This document shows, in pieces, positions 25,167 to 33,479 of a stretch of DNA of 64,000 bases. The DNA lies in the NCBI RefSeq assembly GCF_002871795.1, contig NZ_PNHL01000001.1, positions 196,295 through 260,294 on the forward strand, written 5' to 3'. The DNA comes from Brachybacterium sp. UMB0905. GTDB taxonomy: Bacteria > Actinomycetota > Actinomycetes > Actinomycetales > Dermabacteraceae. A model generated the notes under the pieces. It had not been told where the DNA came from, ran no database searches, and saw only the letters and a program-made list of their open reading frames with translations. The position numbers and the translations under genes were made by a program. Position 1 is the stretch's first letter. Each line of letters opens with the position of its first letter.

Positions 25167-27316
25167 ACGAGAACAGCGTGCTCCTGGGCGGCAGGTACCG
25201 CCTGGGCGAGGTGCTCGGCAGCGGCGGCATGGCGGAGGTGTTCCTCGCCGAGGACACCCGCCTGCATCGGACCGTGGCCGTGAAGGTGCTGCGCTCTGAC
25301 CTGGCCCAGGATGCGAACTTCCAGGAGCGCTTCCGCCGGGAGGCGCACAGCGCCGCGTCGCTGAACCACCCCGCGATCGTGGCCGTGTATGACACCGGTG
25401 AGGAGCAGCAGCGCACCGTCACCGGCTCCGAGCTGACGATCCCGTTCATCGTCATGGAGTACGTGCAGGGCCACACGCTGCGCGAGCTCATCGACCCCGA
25501 GCAGCCGATGGATGCGCGGCGGGCCGGGGAGATCATGGGGCCGCTGCTGAGCGCGCTCGAGTACTCGCATCGGGCGGGGATCGTGCACCGGGACATCAAG
25601 CCCGGCAACATCATGATCAACCAGGCCGGGGCCGTGAAGGTGATGGACTTCGGGATCGCCCGCGCGATCGCGGATGCCACCAGCGCGATGACCGCCACGC
25701 AAGCGGTGATGGGCACCGCCCAGTACCTCTCCCCCGAGCAGGCCCGCGGGCAGCTGGTGGATGCGCGCTCGGATATCTACTCCGCCGCCTGTGTGATGTA
25801 CGAAATGCTCACCGGGCGCCCGCCCTTCACCGGGGACACCCCGGTCTCGATCGCGTACCAGCATGTGCGCGAGGAGCCGCAGGCTCCCTCGATGTTCAAC
25901 CCCGCGATCACGCCGGAGATGGATGCCGTGATCCTCACGGGCCTAGCGAAGGACCGGGAGGCGCGCTACCCCTCGGCGGAGGCGTTCGGCGCGGACATCC
26001 GCACGGTGCTGGCCGGTGGAACGCCGGAACTGACGGCGGCTGCGGCCGCAGCCGGGGAGGATCCGGAGGCCACGACGGTGCTGTCCACCGTGGACGATGC
26101 CACCGAGGCGCTGCCGATGGTCGCCGCCGGGGTCGGTGCCGCGGGCACTGGGGCTGCCGGGGCGGACTCTGCCTCGTCCCCGAGCCCCGCGACGGGCCCG
26201 CTGGCGCTGCGCTCCGAGGAGGAGCTCGAGCCAGAGAAGAAGCCCTGGTGGCTGTTCGTCCTGATCGTTCTCGCGGTGCTGGGTCTCATCGCGGCCGCCC
26301 TGGCTGTCCTGCAGCCGTGGAAGCCGGATGGCCCCCAGATGGTGACGGTCCCGGACGTGGTGGGGCTCAGCGAGGAGGAGGCAGGCACGGCGCTCACCGA
26401 ACAGGGCCTTGAGCCGAGCTTCGAGCAGGTGGCCTCCACAGAGGTGGAGACCGGGCAGGTGATCAGCACCGATCCCCCCGCCGGTGAAGAGGTCGAATCC
26501 GGTTCCGCGGTCGCCGTGACGGTCTCCGCCGGACCCGATGCGGTGACCGTGCCGGAGGACCTGGAGGGCAAGACCCGCGAGGAGGCCCGCAAAGCTCTGG
26601 AGAAGGTCGGCCTGGTGATGGTCGAAGGGGAGACAGAGGATGTCCCGCAGGAGCAGGGCACGGTGGCCAGCACGAACCCGCAGGGCGGGGCGTCGGTGGA
26701 CCAGGGCTCCGAGGTGACGGTGCGTTTCGCCTCCGGTGATGTGCAGGTGCCCGATGTGGTGGGCATCCCCTTCGAGCAGGCCAAGGAGCAGCTGGAGGCC
26801 CGCGGCTTCCAGGTCCCCGATCCCTCCGCCCGGGAGTCCGAGGATGCGGATCCGAACACGGTGCTGAGCCAGACGCCGGGGGCCGATGCCGGCACCGCCC
26901 GCTTCGGCTCGCGCGTGGACCTCGTGGTCGCGGCGGAGCCCGGCCCGGTCGCGGTTCCCAATGTCACCGGGCAGAGCCTCGAGGATGCGCGACAAGCGCT
27001 GCGCGATGCCGGCTTCACCGGCTCCGAGGTGGTCCAGGAGCATTCCGACTCCGTCCCCGAGGGGCACGTGATCCGCACCGATCCCCCGGCGAACGAGGAG
27101 ACCGACCGCGGCACCACGATCACGATCGTGGTCTCCTCCGGCCCGGAGCCCACGCCGGAACCGACGGAGGATCCGACCGAAGAGCCGGATCCGGAGGACC
27201 CGACGGATGAGCCCACGGAGGAGGATCCCTCGGGCGGGAACGGCAACAACGCGGGCGGCAATGCGCCCGGGGAGAACAACGGGCGCGGGAACCGCGGCAA
27301 CGGCGGCAATGGCTGA
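25163..27316 (+). CDS. pknB: Ser/Thr protein kinase PknB with four PASTA domains
   Basis: The 717-residue protein starts at a GTG forming GTGA with the pknA stop. The kinase domain (10-280) has GSGGMAEVF, the ATP lysine in VAVKVLR (about Lys41), HRDIKPGNIM, DFGIAR and GTAQYLSPEQ. One membrane helix (about 365-385) leads to four external PASTA repeats beginning near VPDVVGLSEEEA, VPEDLEGKTREEA, VPDVVGIPFEQA and VPNVTGQSLEDA, which bind lipid II or muropeptides. The tail is rich in Pro/Glu/Asp (PTEDPTEEPDPEDPT) then Asn/Gly. It overlaps the next gene by 8 nt. Confidence 0.96.
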   Translation: MNENSVLLGGRYRLGEVLGSGGMAEVFLAEDTRLHRTVAVKVLRSDLAQDANFQERFRREAHSAASLNHPAIVAVYDTGEEQQRTVTGSELTIPFIVMEYVQGHTLRELIDPEQPMDARRAGEIMGPLLSALEYSHRAGIVHRDIKPGNIMINQAGAVKVMDFGIARAIADATSAMTATQAVMGTAQYLSPEQARGQLVDARSDIYSAACVMYEMLTGRPPFTGDTPVSIAYQHVREEPQAPSMFNPAITPEMDAVILTGLAKDREARYPSAEAFGADIRTVLAGGTPELTAAAAAAGEDPEATTVLSTVDDATEALPMVAAGVGAAGTGAAGADSASSPSPATGPLALRSEEELEPEKKPWWLFVLIVLAVLGLIAAALAVLQPWKPDGPQMVTVPDVVGLSEEEAGTALTEQGLEPSFEQVASTEVETGQVISTDPPAGEEVESGSAVAVTVSAGPDAVTVPEDLEGKTREEARKALEKVGLVMVEGETEDVPQEQGTVASTNPQGGASVDQGSEVTVRFASGDVQVPDVVGIPFEQAKEQLEARGFQVPDPSARESEDADPNTVLSQTPGADAGTARFGSRVDLVVAAEPGPVAVPNVTGQSLEDARQALRDAGFTGSEVVQEHSDSVPEGHVIRTDPPANEETDRGTTITIVVSSGPEPTPEPTEDPTEEPDPEDPTDEPTEEDPSGGNGNNAGGNAPGENNGRGNRGNGGNG

Positions 27317-27968
27317 GCACGGACCGGGCGGCGCCCGGATCCTGGTGGTCGACAACTACGACAGCTTCGTGTGGACGATCGTCGGCTACCTGCAGCAGAT
27401 GGGTGCCGACACCCACGTGGTGCGCAATGACGAGGTGCCGCGGCGGGACGGCACGGTGGATCTGACCGGGTACGACGGGGTGCTGATCTCCCCAGGCCCC
27501 GGCACGCCCTCGACCGCCGGCCAGAGCCTGGCGGTGATCGCACGCTGCGCGGAGCTCGCGGTGCCGATGCTCGGGGTCTGCCTGGGCCACCAGGCGCTGG
27601 GGCAGGCCTTCGGGGCGACGGTGACGCACGCCCCGCAGCTCATGCACGGACGCACGAGCTCGCTCACGCATGAGGGCCGCAGCGTGTTCGCCCACGCCCC
27701 CTCGCCGATGACGGCCACCCGCTACCACTCGCTCGCCGTGGTGCCGAAGACGGTCCCGGAGGAGCTCGAGGTGACGGCCCGCACCGCGGACGGCATGGTG
27801 ATGGGGCTCGCGCATCGGACGCTGCCGCTGCATGGGGTGCAGTTCCATCCGGAGTCGGTGCTCACCGAGAACGGGCACCTGATGCTGGCGAACTTCCTGG
27901 AGCTGTGCGACGGCGTCGATGCCCAGGCCCGGGCGGAAGGTCTGCGGCCGCTGATGACAGCCGGCTGA
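27309..27968 (+). CDS. pabA: Glutamine amidotransferase component of aminodeoxychorismate/anthranilate synthase
   Basis: This 219-residue class I glutamine amidotransferase has the nucleophile in GVCLGHQALGQAFGA, the oxyanion region SPGPGTPS, and the catalytic His/Glu in LHGVQFHPESVLT. The DNYDSFVWTI start is typical of TrpG/PabA. It would supply ammonia to PabB (folate) or TrpE (tryptophan). The sequence cannot separate the two; the gene in this position next to pknB in mycobacteria is annotated trpG and neither partner is in the window. The ATG lies within the end of pknB (8-nt overlap). Confidence 0.88.
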   Translation: MAEHGPGGARILVVDNYDSFVWTIVGYLQQMGADTHVVRNDEVPRRDGTVDLTGYDGVLISPGPGTPSTAGQSLAVIARCAELAVPMLGVCLGHQALGQAFGATVTHAPQLMHGRTSSLTHEGRSVFAHAPSPMTATRYHSLAVVPKTVPEELEVTARTADGMVMGLAHRTLPLHGVQFHPESVLTENGHLMLANFLELCDGVDAQARAEGLRPLMTAG

Positions 27969-27972
27969 GGCT

Positions 27973-28021
27973 CAGCTGTCCAGCGGCGCTCAGCTGTCCA
28001 GCGGCGCTCAGCTGTCCGGCG
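27973..28021. repeat. 18-bp tandem repeat over the 3' end of the small membrane protein gene
   Basis: CAGCTGTCCAGCGGCGCT is present at 27973-27990 and 27991-28008, with a partial third copy from 28009. It fills the gap between the convergent pabA and small membrane protein genes. The small gene's stop lies at the boundary and each copy repeats the stop in the same frame. Confidence 0.8.
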
Positions 28022-28184
28022 GTGCCGTGGATCCCACGAGCCCGTCGTTGAACGGCATGTGCGGGGCGATCGCCGGGAACACCCAGCCGAACAGCAGCAC
28101 GATCACTCCGGCCAGCAGCAGCAGAATCAGCAGGATCCGGACCCACAGCGGACCGGGCAGATGGCGGAACAGCCAGCCGTACAT
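28008..28184 (-). CDS. Small single-span membrane protein of the sortase operon
   Basis: Translation from the ATG at 28184 gives 58 residues: MYGWLFRHLPGPLWVR, a hydrophobic helix rich in Leu/Val, then VFPAIAPHMPFND near the C-terminus. Short proteins with RHLPGP before a helix and a P-x-PFND end are found beside class E sortases in other actinobacteria, from general knowledge. The start overlaps the sortase stop (TCATG; 1 nt shared), so it is coupled and probably works with the sortase. Its exact role is unknown. Confidence 0.8.
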   Translation of the reverse strand: MYGWLFRHLPGPLWVRILLILLLLAGVIVLLFGWVFPAIAPHMPFNDGLVGSTAPPDS

Positions 28185-28915
28185 CAGGCACCCTCCTCCT
28201 CGGCGAGGGCCGGAGGAATGCCATCCTCCCGCGCCGTCCAGTACGCAAAGCGGGCATGGACGATGTAGCGCTCTCGCGCGGAGTACATCGGGTGGCAGGC
28301 GGTCATGGTGAGCATCCGCTCGGTGGGCTCGGCCTGAAAATCACCGGGGACCGGGGCGATCACGTCGACGTCACCGGGCATGACCACCTCCCAGGAGGTG
28401 ACTTCGTAGACCAGGAACGCATCGGCCGTCTCCACCACGATCGGATCGCCCTCCTGCAGACGGGCGATGTCCTCGAAGACGCGGCCGTAGGTGTTGCGGT
28501 GCCCGGCCACGGAGAAATTCCCCACCTCGCCGGGCAGGGCGGTCTCCGGGTAGTGACCGGCCCCCTTGACATTGAGGACCTCCTCGAGGCTCACGCCCTC
28601 GGCCAGGGGGAACGTCTCGCGGTCGAAGTCGGGCACGTGCATGGCCCCGAACACCATGGTGTCGGCGGGGGTGTCCAGGGCAGGCGGCGGGCCCTCGCGC
28701 GGGGTGGCGATCTTCTGGGAGTCCACCTCACCCCACTGATCGCTGATCGTGTCGATGATCCTGGCCTGCTCGCGATCGGCGATCACGTCGGTCCACCACA
28801 GCTGCCACACGAGGAACAGCAGCAGCAGGGCGCCGAGGGTCAGCAGCAGCTCTCCGATGATGCCGATGACCGCGACGCCGCGGCTGGGCTGGGCGCCACG
28901 GCGACGGTCGCTCAT
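28184..28915 (-). CDS. srtE: Class E sortase
   Basis: The 243-residue transpeptidase has an N-terminal membrane helix (about 14-36) and a sortase beta-barrel. Catalytic residues are visible: His in SVAGHRNTYG, Cys in TMTACHPMYS and Arg in ARERYIVH. The spacing and sequences match actinobacterial class E sortases, which attach surface proteins carrying LAXTG-type signals to peptidoglycan. The ATG overlaps the stop of the upstream DUF881 gene by 4 nt. No LAXTG substrate is evident in this window. Confidence 0.92.
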   Translation of the reverse strand: MSDRRRGAQPSRGVAVIGIIGELLLTLGALLLLFLVWQLWWTDVIADREQARIIDTISDQWGEVDSQKIATPREGPPPALDTPADTMVFGAMHVPDFDRETFPLAEGVSLEEVLNVKGAGHYPETALPGEVGNFSVAGHRNTYGRVFEDIARLQEGDPIVVETADAFLVYEVTSWEVVMPGDVDVIAPVPGDFQAEPTERMLTMTACHPMYSARERYIVHARFAYWTAREDGIPPALAEEEGA

Positions 28916-29646
28916 CCGGCCACCGCCGCGGTGAGAGTGAGGGAGCCGGAGTAGGCCGGCAAAGTCGTCTCGGGGAGGATCTCGATCTGCTCCCCCAGGC
29001 TCACGTGTTCCACCCATTCACGGTACACCGCGACCCCGGGAGCAACCTCCAAGGCCTGGAGCATCTGCTCGGTCGGTCCGATCACGGTGATCGTGAACGG
29101 CGGGGAGTAGACCCTGCCCTCGAGCAGCAGGGTGTTGCCGGCGCAGCGGAAGGCGCTGCCGGCGATCACCCGCTGGTCCTGCAGCATCATCGCCTCGGCA
29201 CCACCGGCCCACAGCGCGTTGATGTAGGCCTCGAGGTCCTGCTGGTGCACCACGAGGTCATCGGGCCGTGCCCCGGGGATCGTGCCGAGGGAGCCGCTAG
29301 GCGCATCGGTCAGGGTGATCTGCAGGCCGGGTCCGGTCACCTCGGAGAGCCCGACGGTGCGCGCCACCTCCTCGGTGCGGGAGGCGAGGGACTGGCCGGC
29401 GGCCTGCCCGGTGAGCTCCTCGATCTGCTCGCGTTTGGCGGCGTTGTCCGCCGAGAGCCGCTCGATGGTCTGGGTGCGTTCACGCAGCACACTGCTCACG
29501 TCGGCGCTCTCATCGCGGATGGAGCCACCGTCTCCCAGGCGGGCCGTGGTGGCGAACAGCACGCCTGCCAGGAGCATCACGGCGACCACACCCGTGCGCG
29601 AACGCAGGCTGCGCGGCGACGTCTGCGGGCCGGTGCGGCGGTCCAT
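28912..29646 (-). CDS. DUF881 family membrane-anchored protein
   Basis: The 244-residue protein has one N-terminal membrane helix (GVVAVMLLAGVLFAT), a coiled-coil stretch of about 45 residues and a globular domain with the DUF881 pattern GLQITLTDAP, DLVVHQQDLEAYINALWAGGAEAMMLQDQRV and TLLLEGRVYSPPFTITVIG. DUF881 proteins sit beside crgA and sortases in actinobacterial division clusters; their function is not established. It heads the sortase operon and is divergent from crgA across 123 bp that should contain both promoters. Confidence 0.9.
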   Translation of the reverse strand: MDRRTGPQTSPRSLRSRTGVVAVMLLAGVLFATTARLGDGGSIRDESADVSSVLRERTQTIERLSADNAAKREQIEELTGQAAGQSLASRTEEVARTVGLSEVTGPGLQITLTDAPSGSLGTIPGARPDDLVVHQQDLEAYINALWAGGAEAMMLQDQRVIAGSAFRCAGNTLLLEGRVYSPPFTITVIGPTEQMLQALEVAPGVAVYREWVEHVSLGEQIEILPETTLPAYSGSLTLTAAVAG

Positions 29647-29769
29647 GGCGGCTCCTCGCCTCGCACGGTGGAGGGGACGCCCATTACCCTAGGCCACGGC
29701 CCGTGTCCGCGGGCCCGCGCGGCGATACCCGTGCGTCACATCGTCGAAGCCCTGAAGGAGCACCGGGAG

Positions 29770-30192
29770 ATGGCCAAGAGCAGGAAGACGAAGGGCGCCA
29801 AGACCCCGGTGAAGAGCACGCGGAACCAGAAGAGCCCCGCCGCGGGCGCGAAGGACCCGGTTACGACGGCGAAAGATCCCGTCAAGGGCGCGAAGAAGCC
29901 CGCCGGCGGCGAGGTCCCCGAGAAGGCGAAGGACTCCACCCGCTCCACCTCGGTGCGCACGGCCGCGGCAGAAGAATCGCGCCGCACCCGGGGCCGACGG
30001 GTGGCCGCGGCGACGCAGAATCCGCAGTGGCTCGCTCCCACCGCCGTCGTGTTCCTCATCCTGGGGCTTGTGTACCTGGTGACCTACTACATTTCGTCGG
30101 GCACCCTGCCGCTGCCGATCGGGGATTGGAACCTCGCCGCGGGATTCGGGCTCCTGCTGGTGGGCGGCGGCATGCTCATGTTCTGGAAGTAG
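29770..30192 (+). CDS. crgA: CrgA cell-division protein
   Basis: The 140-residue protein has a long Lys/Ala/Pro-rich N-terminal extension with KDPV repeats, then two membrane helices (about 85-105 and 118-135) with NPQWLAPTAVVFLILGLVYLV and PIGDWNLAAGFGLLLVGGGMLM. This two-helix end is the CrgA signature; the family interacts with FtsZ/FtsI-containing divisomes. CrgA is usually about 90 residues, so the basic extension is longer than normal. AGGAG lies about 9 nt before the ATG. Proximity to the pkn cluster is conserved in actinobacteria. Confidence 0.92.
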   Translation: MAKSRKTKGAKTPVKSTRNQKSPAAGAKDPVTTAKDPVKGAKKPAGGEVPEKAKDSTRSTSVRTAAAEESRRTRGRRVAAATQNPQWLAPTAVVFLILGLVYLVTYYISSGTLPLPIGDWNLAAGFGLLLVGGGMLMFWK

Positions 30193-30347
30193 TGATCTGA
30201 ACGCACCGTCACATTCCCGTGACGACTCCCCCGTCGCTCGGCGGAACGCCCCGCGGCCCGAGTAGGCTCAGCAACACGCGCACCCGCCAGGCGTCCAATG
30301 CCGATCCCGGCGGTGCGCGCACTACGCACCGACCATCTGGGGGATCG

Positions 30348-31292
30348 ATGACCACCACTTCTTCTGTGCGGCGCCGGATTGCCGCCCTTCTGCTGCTGCC
30401 GTTCCTTCTGGTGATGGCGGGATGCGGCAAGTTCCACGCGGACTTCGAGATCAAGGACGCGGAGACTATCGAGTTCGCCCTCGACGTCGCCGTGGACGAG
30501 GAGATGCTCGCCGGCCTCTACTCCAGTGCCGAGGACTTCTGCCGCGACATCGAGAAGGAGATCGACTTCGCGAACGAGAACGCGCCCAAGGTCGCTCCCT
30601 ATGAAGAGGACGGTCGGCTCGGGTGCACCGTCAACGGGGTGATGGTCGACGGGAAGTTCGGTGACGGCCTCTCGCTCGTCGAGGAGGACGGCCAGCTCAT
30701 CCTCACCCTCGATCTCGGCGCGGAGACTGCGGAAGCCGACGTCACCGATCCCTCTATGCAGGGCCTGGATTACCGTATGAGCTTCTCCTTCCCGGGCAAG
30801 GTGGAGTCGGCCACCGCGGGTGAGATCGACGGCAACACGGTGACCATCACCGATCTGAGCAATCTCGACACCGACACTCTCGAGATCCGCGCTGACGCCG
30901 GCGGCTTCCCCTGGCTGATCGTCATCCTGGTGGTGCTGTTCCTGGGCTTCCTGCTGCTGCTGGCGCTCGCGGCGGTCGCGTTCTTCGTGCTGCGCAGCCG
31001 CAAGGGCAAGAACAGCGGCGGTGGCGGCGGGCAGACCCCGTACGCCTCCGCTCCCTCGCCCGCCCCGCAGGGTGGCGCGCAGGGCATGCCCGGTCAGCCC
31101 TCCCCGCAGCCTCAGTCCTCGCCGCAGCCGTGGGGTCAGCCGTCGCCGCCTCCTGCCCCACCGCAGGCCCCGCAGCAGGGCGGTCAGCAGCCGTGGTCAC
31201 AGCCTCCGCAGCAGGGTGGCCAGCAGCCGTGGTCGCAGCCTCCGAACCAGGGCGGTCAGCAGCCCCCGCAGCCTCCGCAGCAGGGCTGGTGA
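30348..31292 (+). CDS. LppM-like lipoprotein with membrane helix and Pro/Gln/Gly-rich tail
   Basis: The 314-residue protein begins with a lipoprotein signal ending VMAGC. The external domain (about 27-185) has FEIKDAETIEFALDVAVDEEM and FSFPGKVESATAGEIDGNTVTI, resembling the LppM domain. A membrane helix (about 187-212) is followed by a cytosolic tail of about 100 residues rich in Pro, Gln, Gly and Ser, with repeats of QQGGQQPWSQPP. The layout (lipid anchor plus C-terminal helix) matches LppM. The function is uncertain. The ATG at 30348 was chosen because it gives the signal peptide. Confidence 0.75.
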   Translation: MTTTSSVRRRIAALLLLPFLLVMAGCGKFHADFEIKDAETIEFALDVAVDEEMLAGLYSSAEDFCRDIEKEIDFANENAPKVAPYEEDGRLGCTVNGVMVDGKFGDGLSLVEEDGQLILTLDLGAETAEADVTDPSMQGLDYRMSFSFPGKVESATAGEIDGNTVTITDLSNLDTDTLEIRADAGGFPWLIVILVVLFLGFLLLLALAAVAFFVLRSRKGKNSGGGGGQTPYASAPSPAPQGGAQGMPGQPSPQPQSSPQPWGQPSPPPAPPQAPQQGGQQPWSQPPQQGGQQPWSQPPNQGGQQPPQPPQQGW

Positions 31293-31411
31293 GAACGGGT
31301 CGGCCAAGCCCCAGCGCACCTCATCTACCGGCTGTGAGCAGGCTCATGGCGCCAGGATTGGCGCCGGGAGGAGCCCGCCAGTAGTATCGGTGAGGTCGGT
31401 TTGGCCGACGG

Positions 31412-31487
31412 GCGCCCGTAGCTTAACGGATAGAGCATCTGACTACGGATCAGAAGGTTGGGGGTTCGAATCCCTCCGGGCGCGCCA
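31412..31487 (+). tRNA. tRNA-Arg (anticodon ACG)
   Basis: The 76-nt gene folds as a tRNA: acceptor GCGCCCG with CGGGCGC, D arm with GCTTAACGGATAGAGC, anticodon stem TCTGA/TCAGA with loop CTACGGA, T arm GGGGGTTCGAATCCCTC, and an encoded CCA at 31485-31487. Anticodon ACG (A34 likely edited to inosine) reads CGN arginine codons. Confidence 0.97.
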
Positions 31488-31492
31488 GCGGG

Positions 31493-31533
31493 ATCGCCCC
31501 TCATCTGCACGAGACGCGCAGATGAGGGGCGAT
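31493..31533. terminator. Perfect 16-bp hairpin after tRNA-Arg
   Basis: ATCGCCCCTCATCTGC (31493-31508) and GCAGATGAGGGGCGAT (31518-31533) are exact complements around a 9-nt loop. It lies 5 bp after the tRNA and 34 bp before the convergent oxidoreductase stop, so it can end transcription from both sides. No T tract follows. Confidence 0.75.
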
Positions 31534-31567
31534 TCGCATGTCCGGGCACACGCCCGGCACACCCCGC

Positions 31568-32719
31568 TCAGCGTGGGGCCACGAGCGCTTCGCGCACGGT
31601 GGGCCAGGACTGCAGGATCTCCCGCGCCGCCGGGTCGGCCTCGGCGGTGATCGCATCGCGCCGGGCCTCCTCGAGCAGATTATCGATCAGCACGCGCTCT
31701 CCCCGCTCCACGGCGGCGACGGCCGCTTCGACCATCGCGAAGCTCAGCAGGTTCTCGTGGACCTCGCACAGGGGTGTGCGGCCCTCCCGCAGGGCGGAGA
31801 CGAACTCCACGAGCGAGGCGGCGATCTGATCGGGTTCCGGGGCGTCCTCGGCGGCGATCGCCGCCCGCAGCCGCTCGGTCTCCTGCTCATCCTCGGTACC
31901 GAGCACCGGCACGCCCGTCCCGTCCCAGGTGGCGCTGCCGCGCTGCGCCCCGATCCGCCACTCGCTGTTCCACCAGGTCGGCAGGCCGCGGGCATTCCAC
32001 GTGCCGTGGTAGGCGAACAGGGAGCCATCGGACATCTCGAAGGTCGCCGAGACCGTCGCGTCATGCCGGTACACGCTCCACTCGGGTCGCGCCCCGACGG
32101 CGGTGACCGCTACCGGGTCCGCGTCCAGGATGTAGCGGGCGGCATCGAAGGCGTGGATGCCCATATCGCGCAGCAGCGGGTGGTCCTGCTCGCGCCGGTA
32201 CCCGTCATGCTCGGTGAACAGCGAGAAGAAGGCACTGGTCATGACCGTCGGCCCATGGGACGCGACGAAGGAACGCAGCTGGCGCACCTGCCGGAAGAAC
32301 CGCCGCGACTGGGAGACCATGAACGGCACGCCGGTCAGCTCCGCATGCGCCACGAGGCTCAGCGCCTCCGGCAGCGTCTCGGTGACCGGCTTCTCCCCCA
32401 ACACCGGGATTCCGGCGTGCAGCGCCTGCACTGTCACCGGATGATGCGCCAGCGGCACCGTCGGGTTGATGAGCAGGTCTGCTCCCCGTTCACGGGCAAG
32501 TTCCACTCCGTCGGTCCCCGTCGCAATGGCCGACGGGTCCGCGGCCCCGGACTGGTCGATGACCCGCTGCGGCGCGCCCTCGGCCAGGTCGGCGACCCCG
32601 ACCAGCTCGGCGACATCGCTCGCGACCACCTCGCGCGCCCACCAGGCCCCCATCGAGCCGGCGCCGACGATGACCACCCGTGCTCTGCGGTCAGCGGGGA
32701 TTCGAGCCTCAGATGACAC
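31568..32719 (-). CDS. Gfo/Idh/MocA family NAD(P)-dependent oxidoreductase
   Basis: The 383-residue protein has an N-terminal Rossmann fold (VVIVGAGSMGAWWA), the EKPVTETLPEA motif with the conserved EKP lysine, and a C-terminal domain with DMGIHAFDAARYIL, whose HAFD supplies the likely catalytic His/Asp. Family members oxidise or reduce sugars and cyclitols. The GTG at 32719 overlaps the ThuA-like gene's stop and is preferred over upstream in-frame codons. Together the two genes look like a small sugar-catabolism operon, a pairing common in actinobacteria. The substrate cannot be told from sequence. Confidence 0.88.
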   Translation of the reverse strand: MSSEARIPADRRARVVIVGAGSMGAWWAREVVASDVAELVGVADLAEGAPQRVIDQSGAADPSAIATGTDGVELARERGADLLINPTVPLAHHPVTVQALHAGIPVLGEKPVTETLPEALSLVAHAELTGVPFMVSQSRRFFRQVRQLRSFVASHGPTVMTSAFFSLFTEHDGYRREQDHPLLRDMGIHAFDAARYILDADPVAVTAVGARPEWSVYRHDATVSATFEMSDGSLFAYHGTWNARGLPTWWNSEWRIGAQRGSATWDGTGVPVLGTEDEQETERLRAAIAAEDAPEPDQIAASLVEFVSALREGRTPLCEVHENLLSFAMVEAAVAAVERGERVLIDNLLEEARRDAITAEADPAAREILQSWPTVREALVAPR

Positions 32720-33473
32720 GCTCGGCCTCCTGGCCGCGGAACCAGTCGCGCTGCGCATTATCGATCTTCACCGGCACGGCGGGGCGCTCCTCAGGGCGCG
32801 CCCACACCACGGCGTTGGCGAGCACGCGGCGGATCTCCGTCTGCCGATACACGGGGTACTCCTGGTCCCCGGGGCTGAAGTAGAAGATCTTGCCCTTGCC
32901 GCGGCGGAACACGCAGCCGGAGCGGAATACCTCGCCCCCGGCGAAGGAGGAGATGAACACGAGCTCATCGGGGGCGGGGATGTCGAACATCTCCCCGTAC
33001 ATCTCCTGAGCGGGGATGACGATGGGGTGGGGCACGCCCCGCGCGATGGGGTGGGAGGCATTCACGGTCCACACCCGCTCCTCCTCACCCTCATTGCGCC
33101 ACAGCAGGTTGCAGGTGGTGCCCATGAGGGAGATGAAGGGCTTGGAGTAGTGGGCCGAATGCAGCGGGATGAAGCCCATGCCGGCATGGACGCGGCGGAC
33201 AACGCGCTGGACCACCTCATCGGGCACATCCTGGTGGGCCATGTGCCCCCACCAGGTGAGCACGTCGGTCTCGGCGAGCGCCTCCTCGGAGAGGCTCTCG
33301 TGGATGTCATCGAGCAGGGCGATCCGCACCTCGGCGTCGACCCCATCCGCGGCGAGGGTCTCACGCAGCCCGTCGGCGATGACCGTATGCATGCCCTCGG
33401 GGTAGATCTTCTGGACCGTCGGGTCCACCTTCTCGTGCCGGTTCTCGCCGAACACGGCGATGCGCAGTGTCAT
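32709..33473 (-). CDS. ThuA-like domain protein (trehalose-utilisation type)
   Basis: The 254-residue protein has the ThuA fold pattern: LRIAVFGENRHEK, DVLTWWGHMAHQDVPDEVV, GMGFIPLHSAHYSKPF and GKIFYFSPGDQEYPVY. ThuA-like proteins resemble class I glutamine amidotransferases and appear in trehalose and other sugar pathways; the exact reaction is poorly defined. AAGGA lies 5 nt before the ATG at 33473; a second ATG 6 nt earlier is possible. Its stop overlaps the start of the Gfo/Idh/MocA oxidoreductase, so the two are co-expressed. Confidence 0.85.
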   Translation of the reverse strand: MTLRIAVFGENRHEKVDPTVQKIYPEGMHTVIADGLRETLAADGVDAEVRIALLDDIHESLSEEALAETDVLTWWGHMAHQDVPDEVVQRVVRRVHAGMGFIPLHSAHYSKPFISLMGTTCNLLWRNEGEEERVWTVNASHPIARGVPHPIVIPAQEMYGEMFDIPAPDELVFISSFAGGEVFRSGCVFRRGKGKIFYFSPGDQEYPVYRQTEIRRVLANAVVWARPEERPAVPVKIDNAQRDWFRGQEAERVI

Positions 33474-33479
33474 GTCCAT

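Noticed and set aside
31412..31487. Integration site of a mobile element at the tRNA-Arg
   Set aside because: No integrase gene, duplicated tRNA 3' end or compositional break is seen on either side; the neighbouring genes look like ordinary chromosomal genes.
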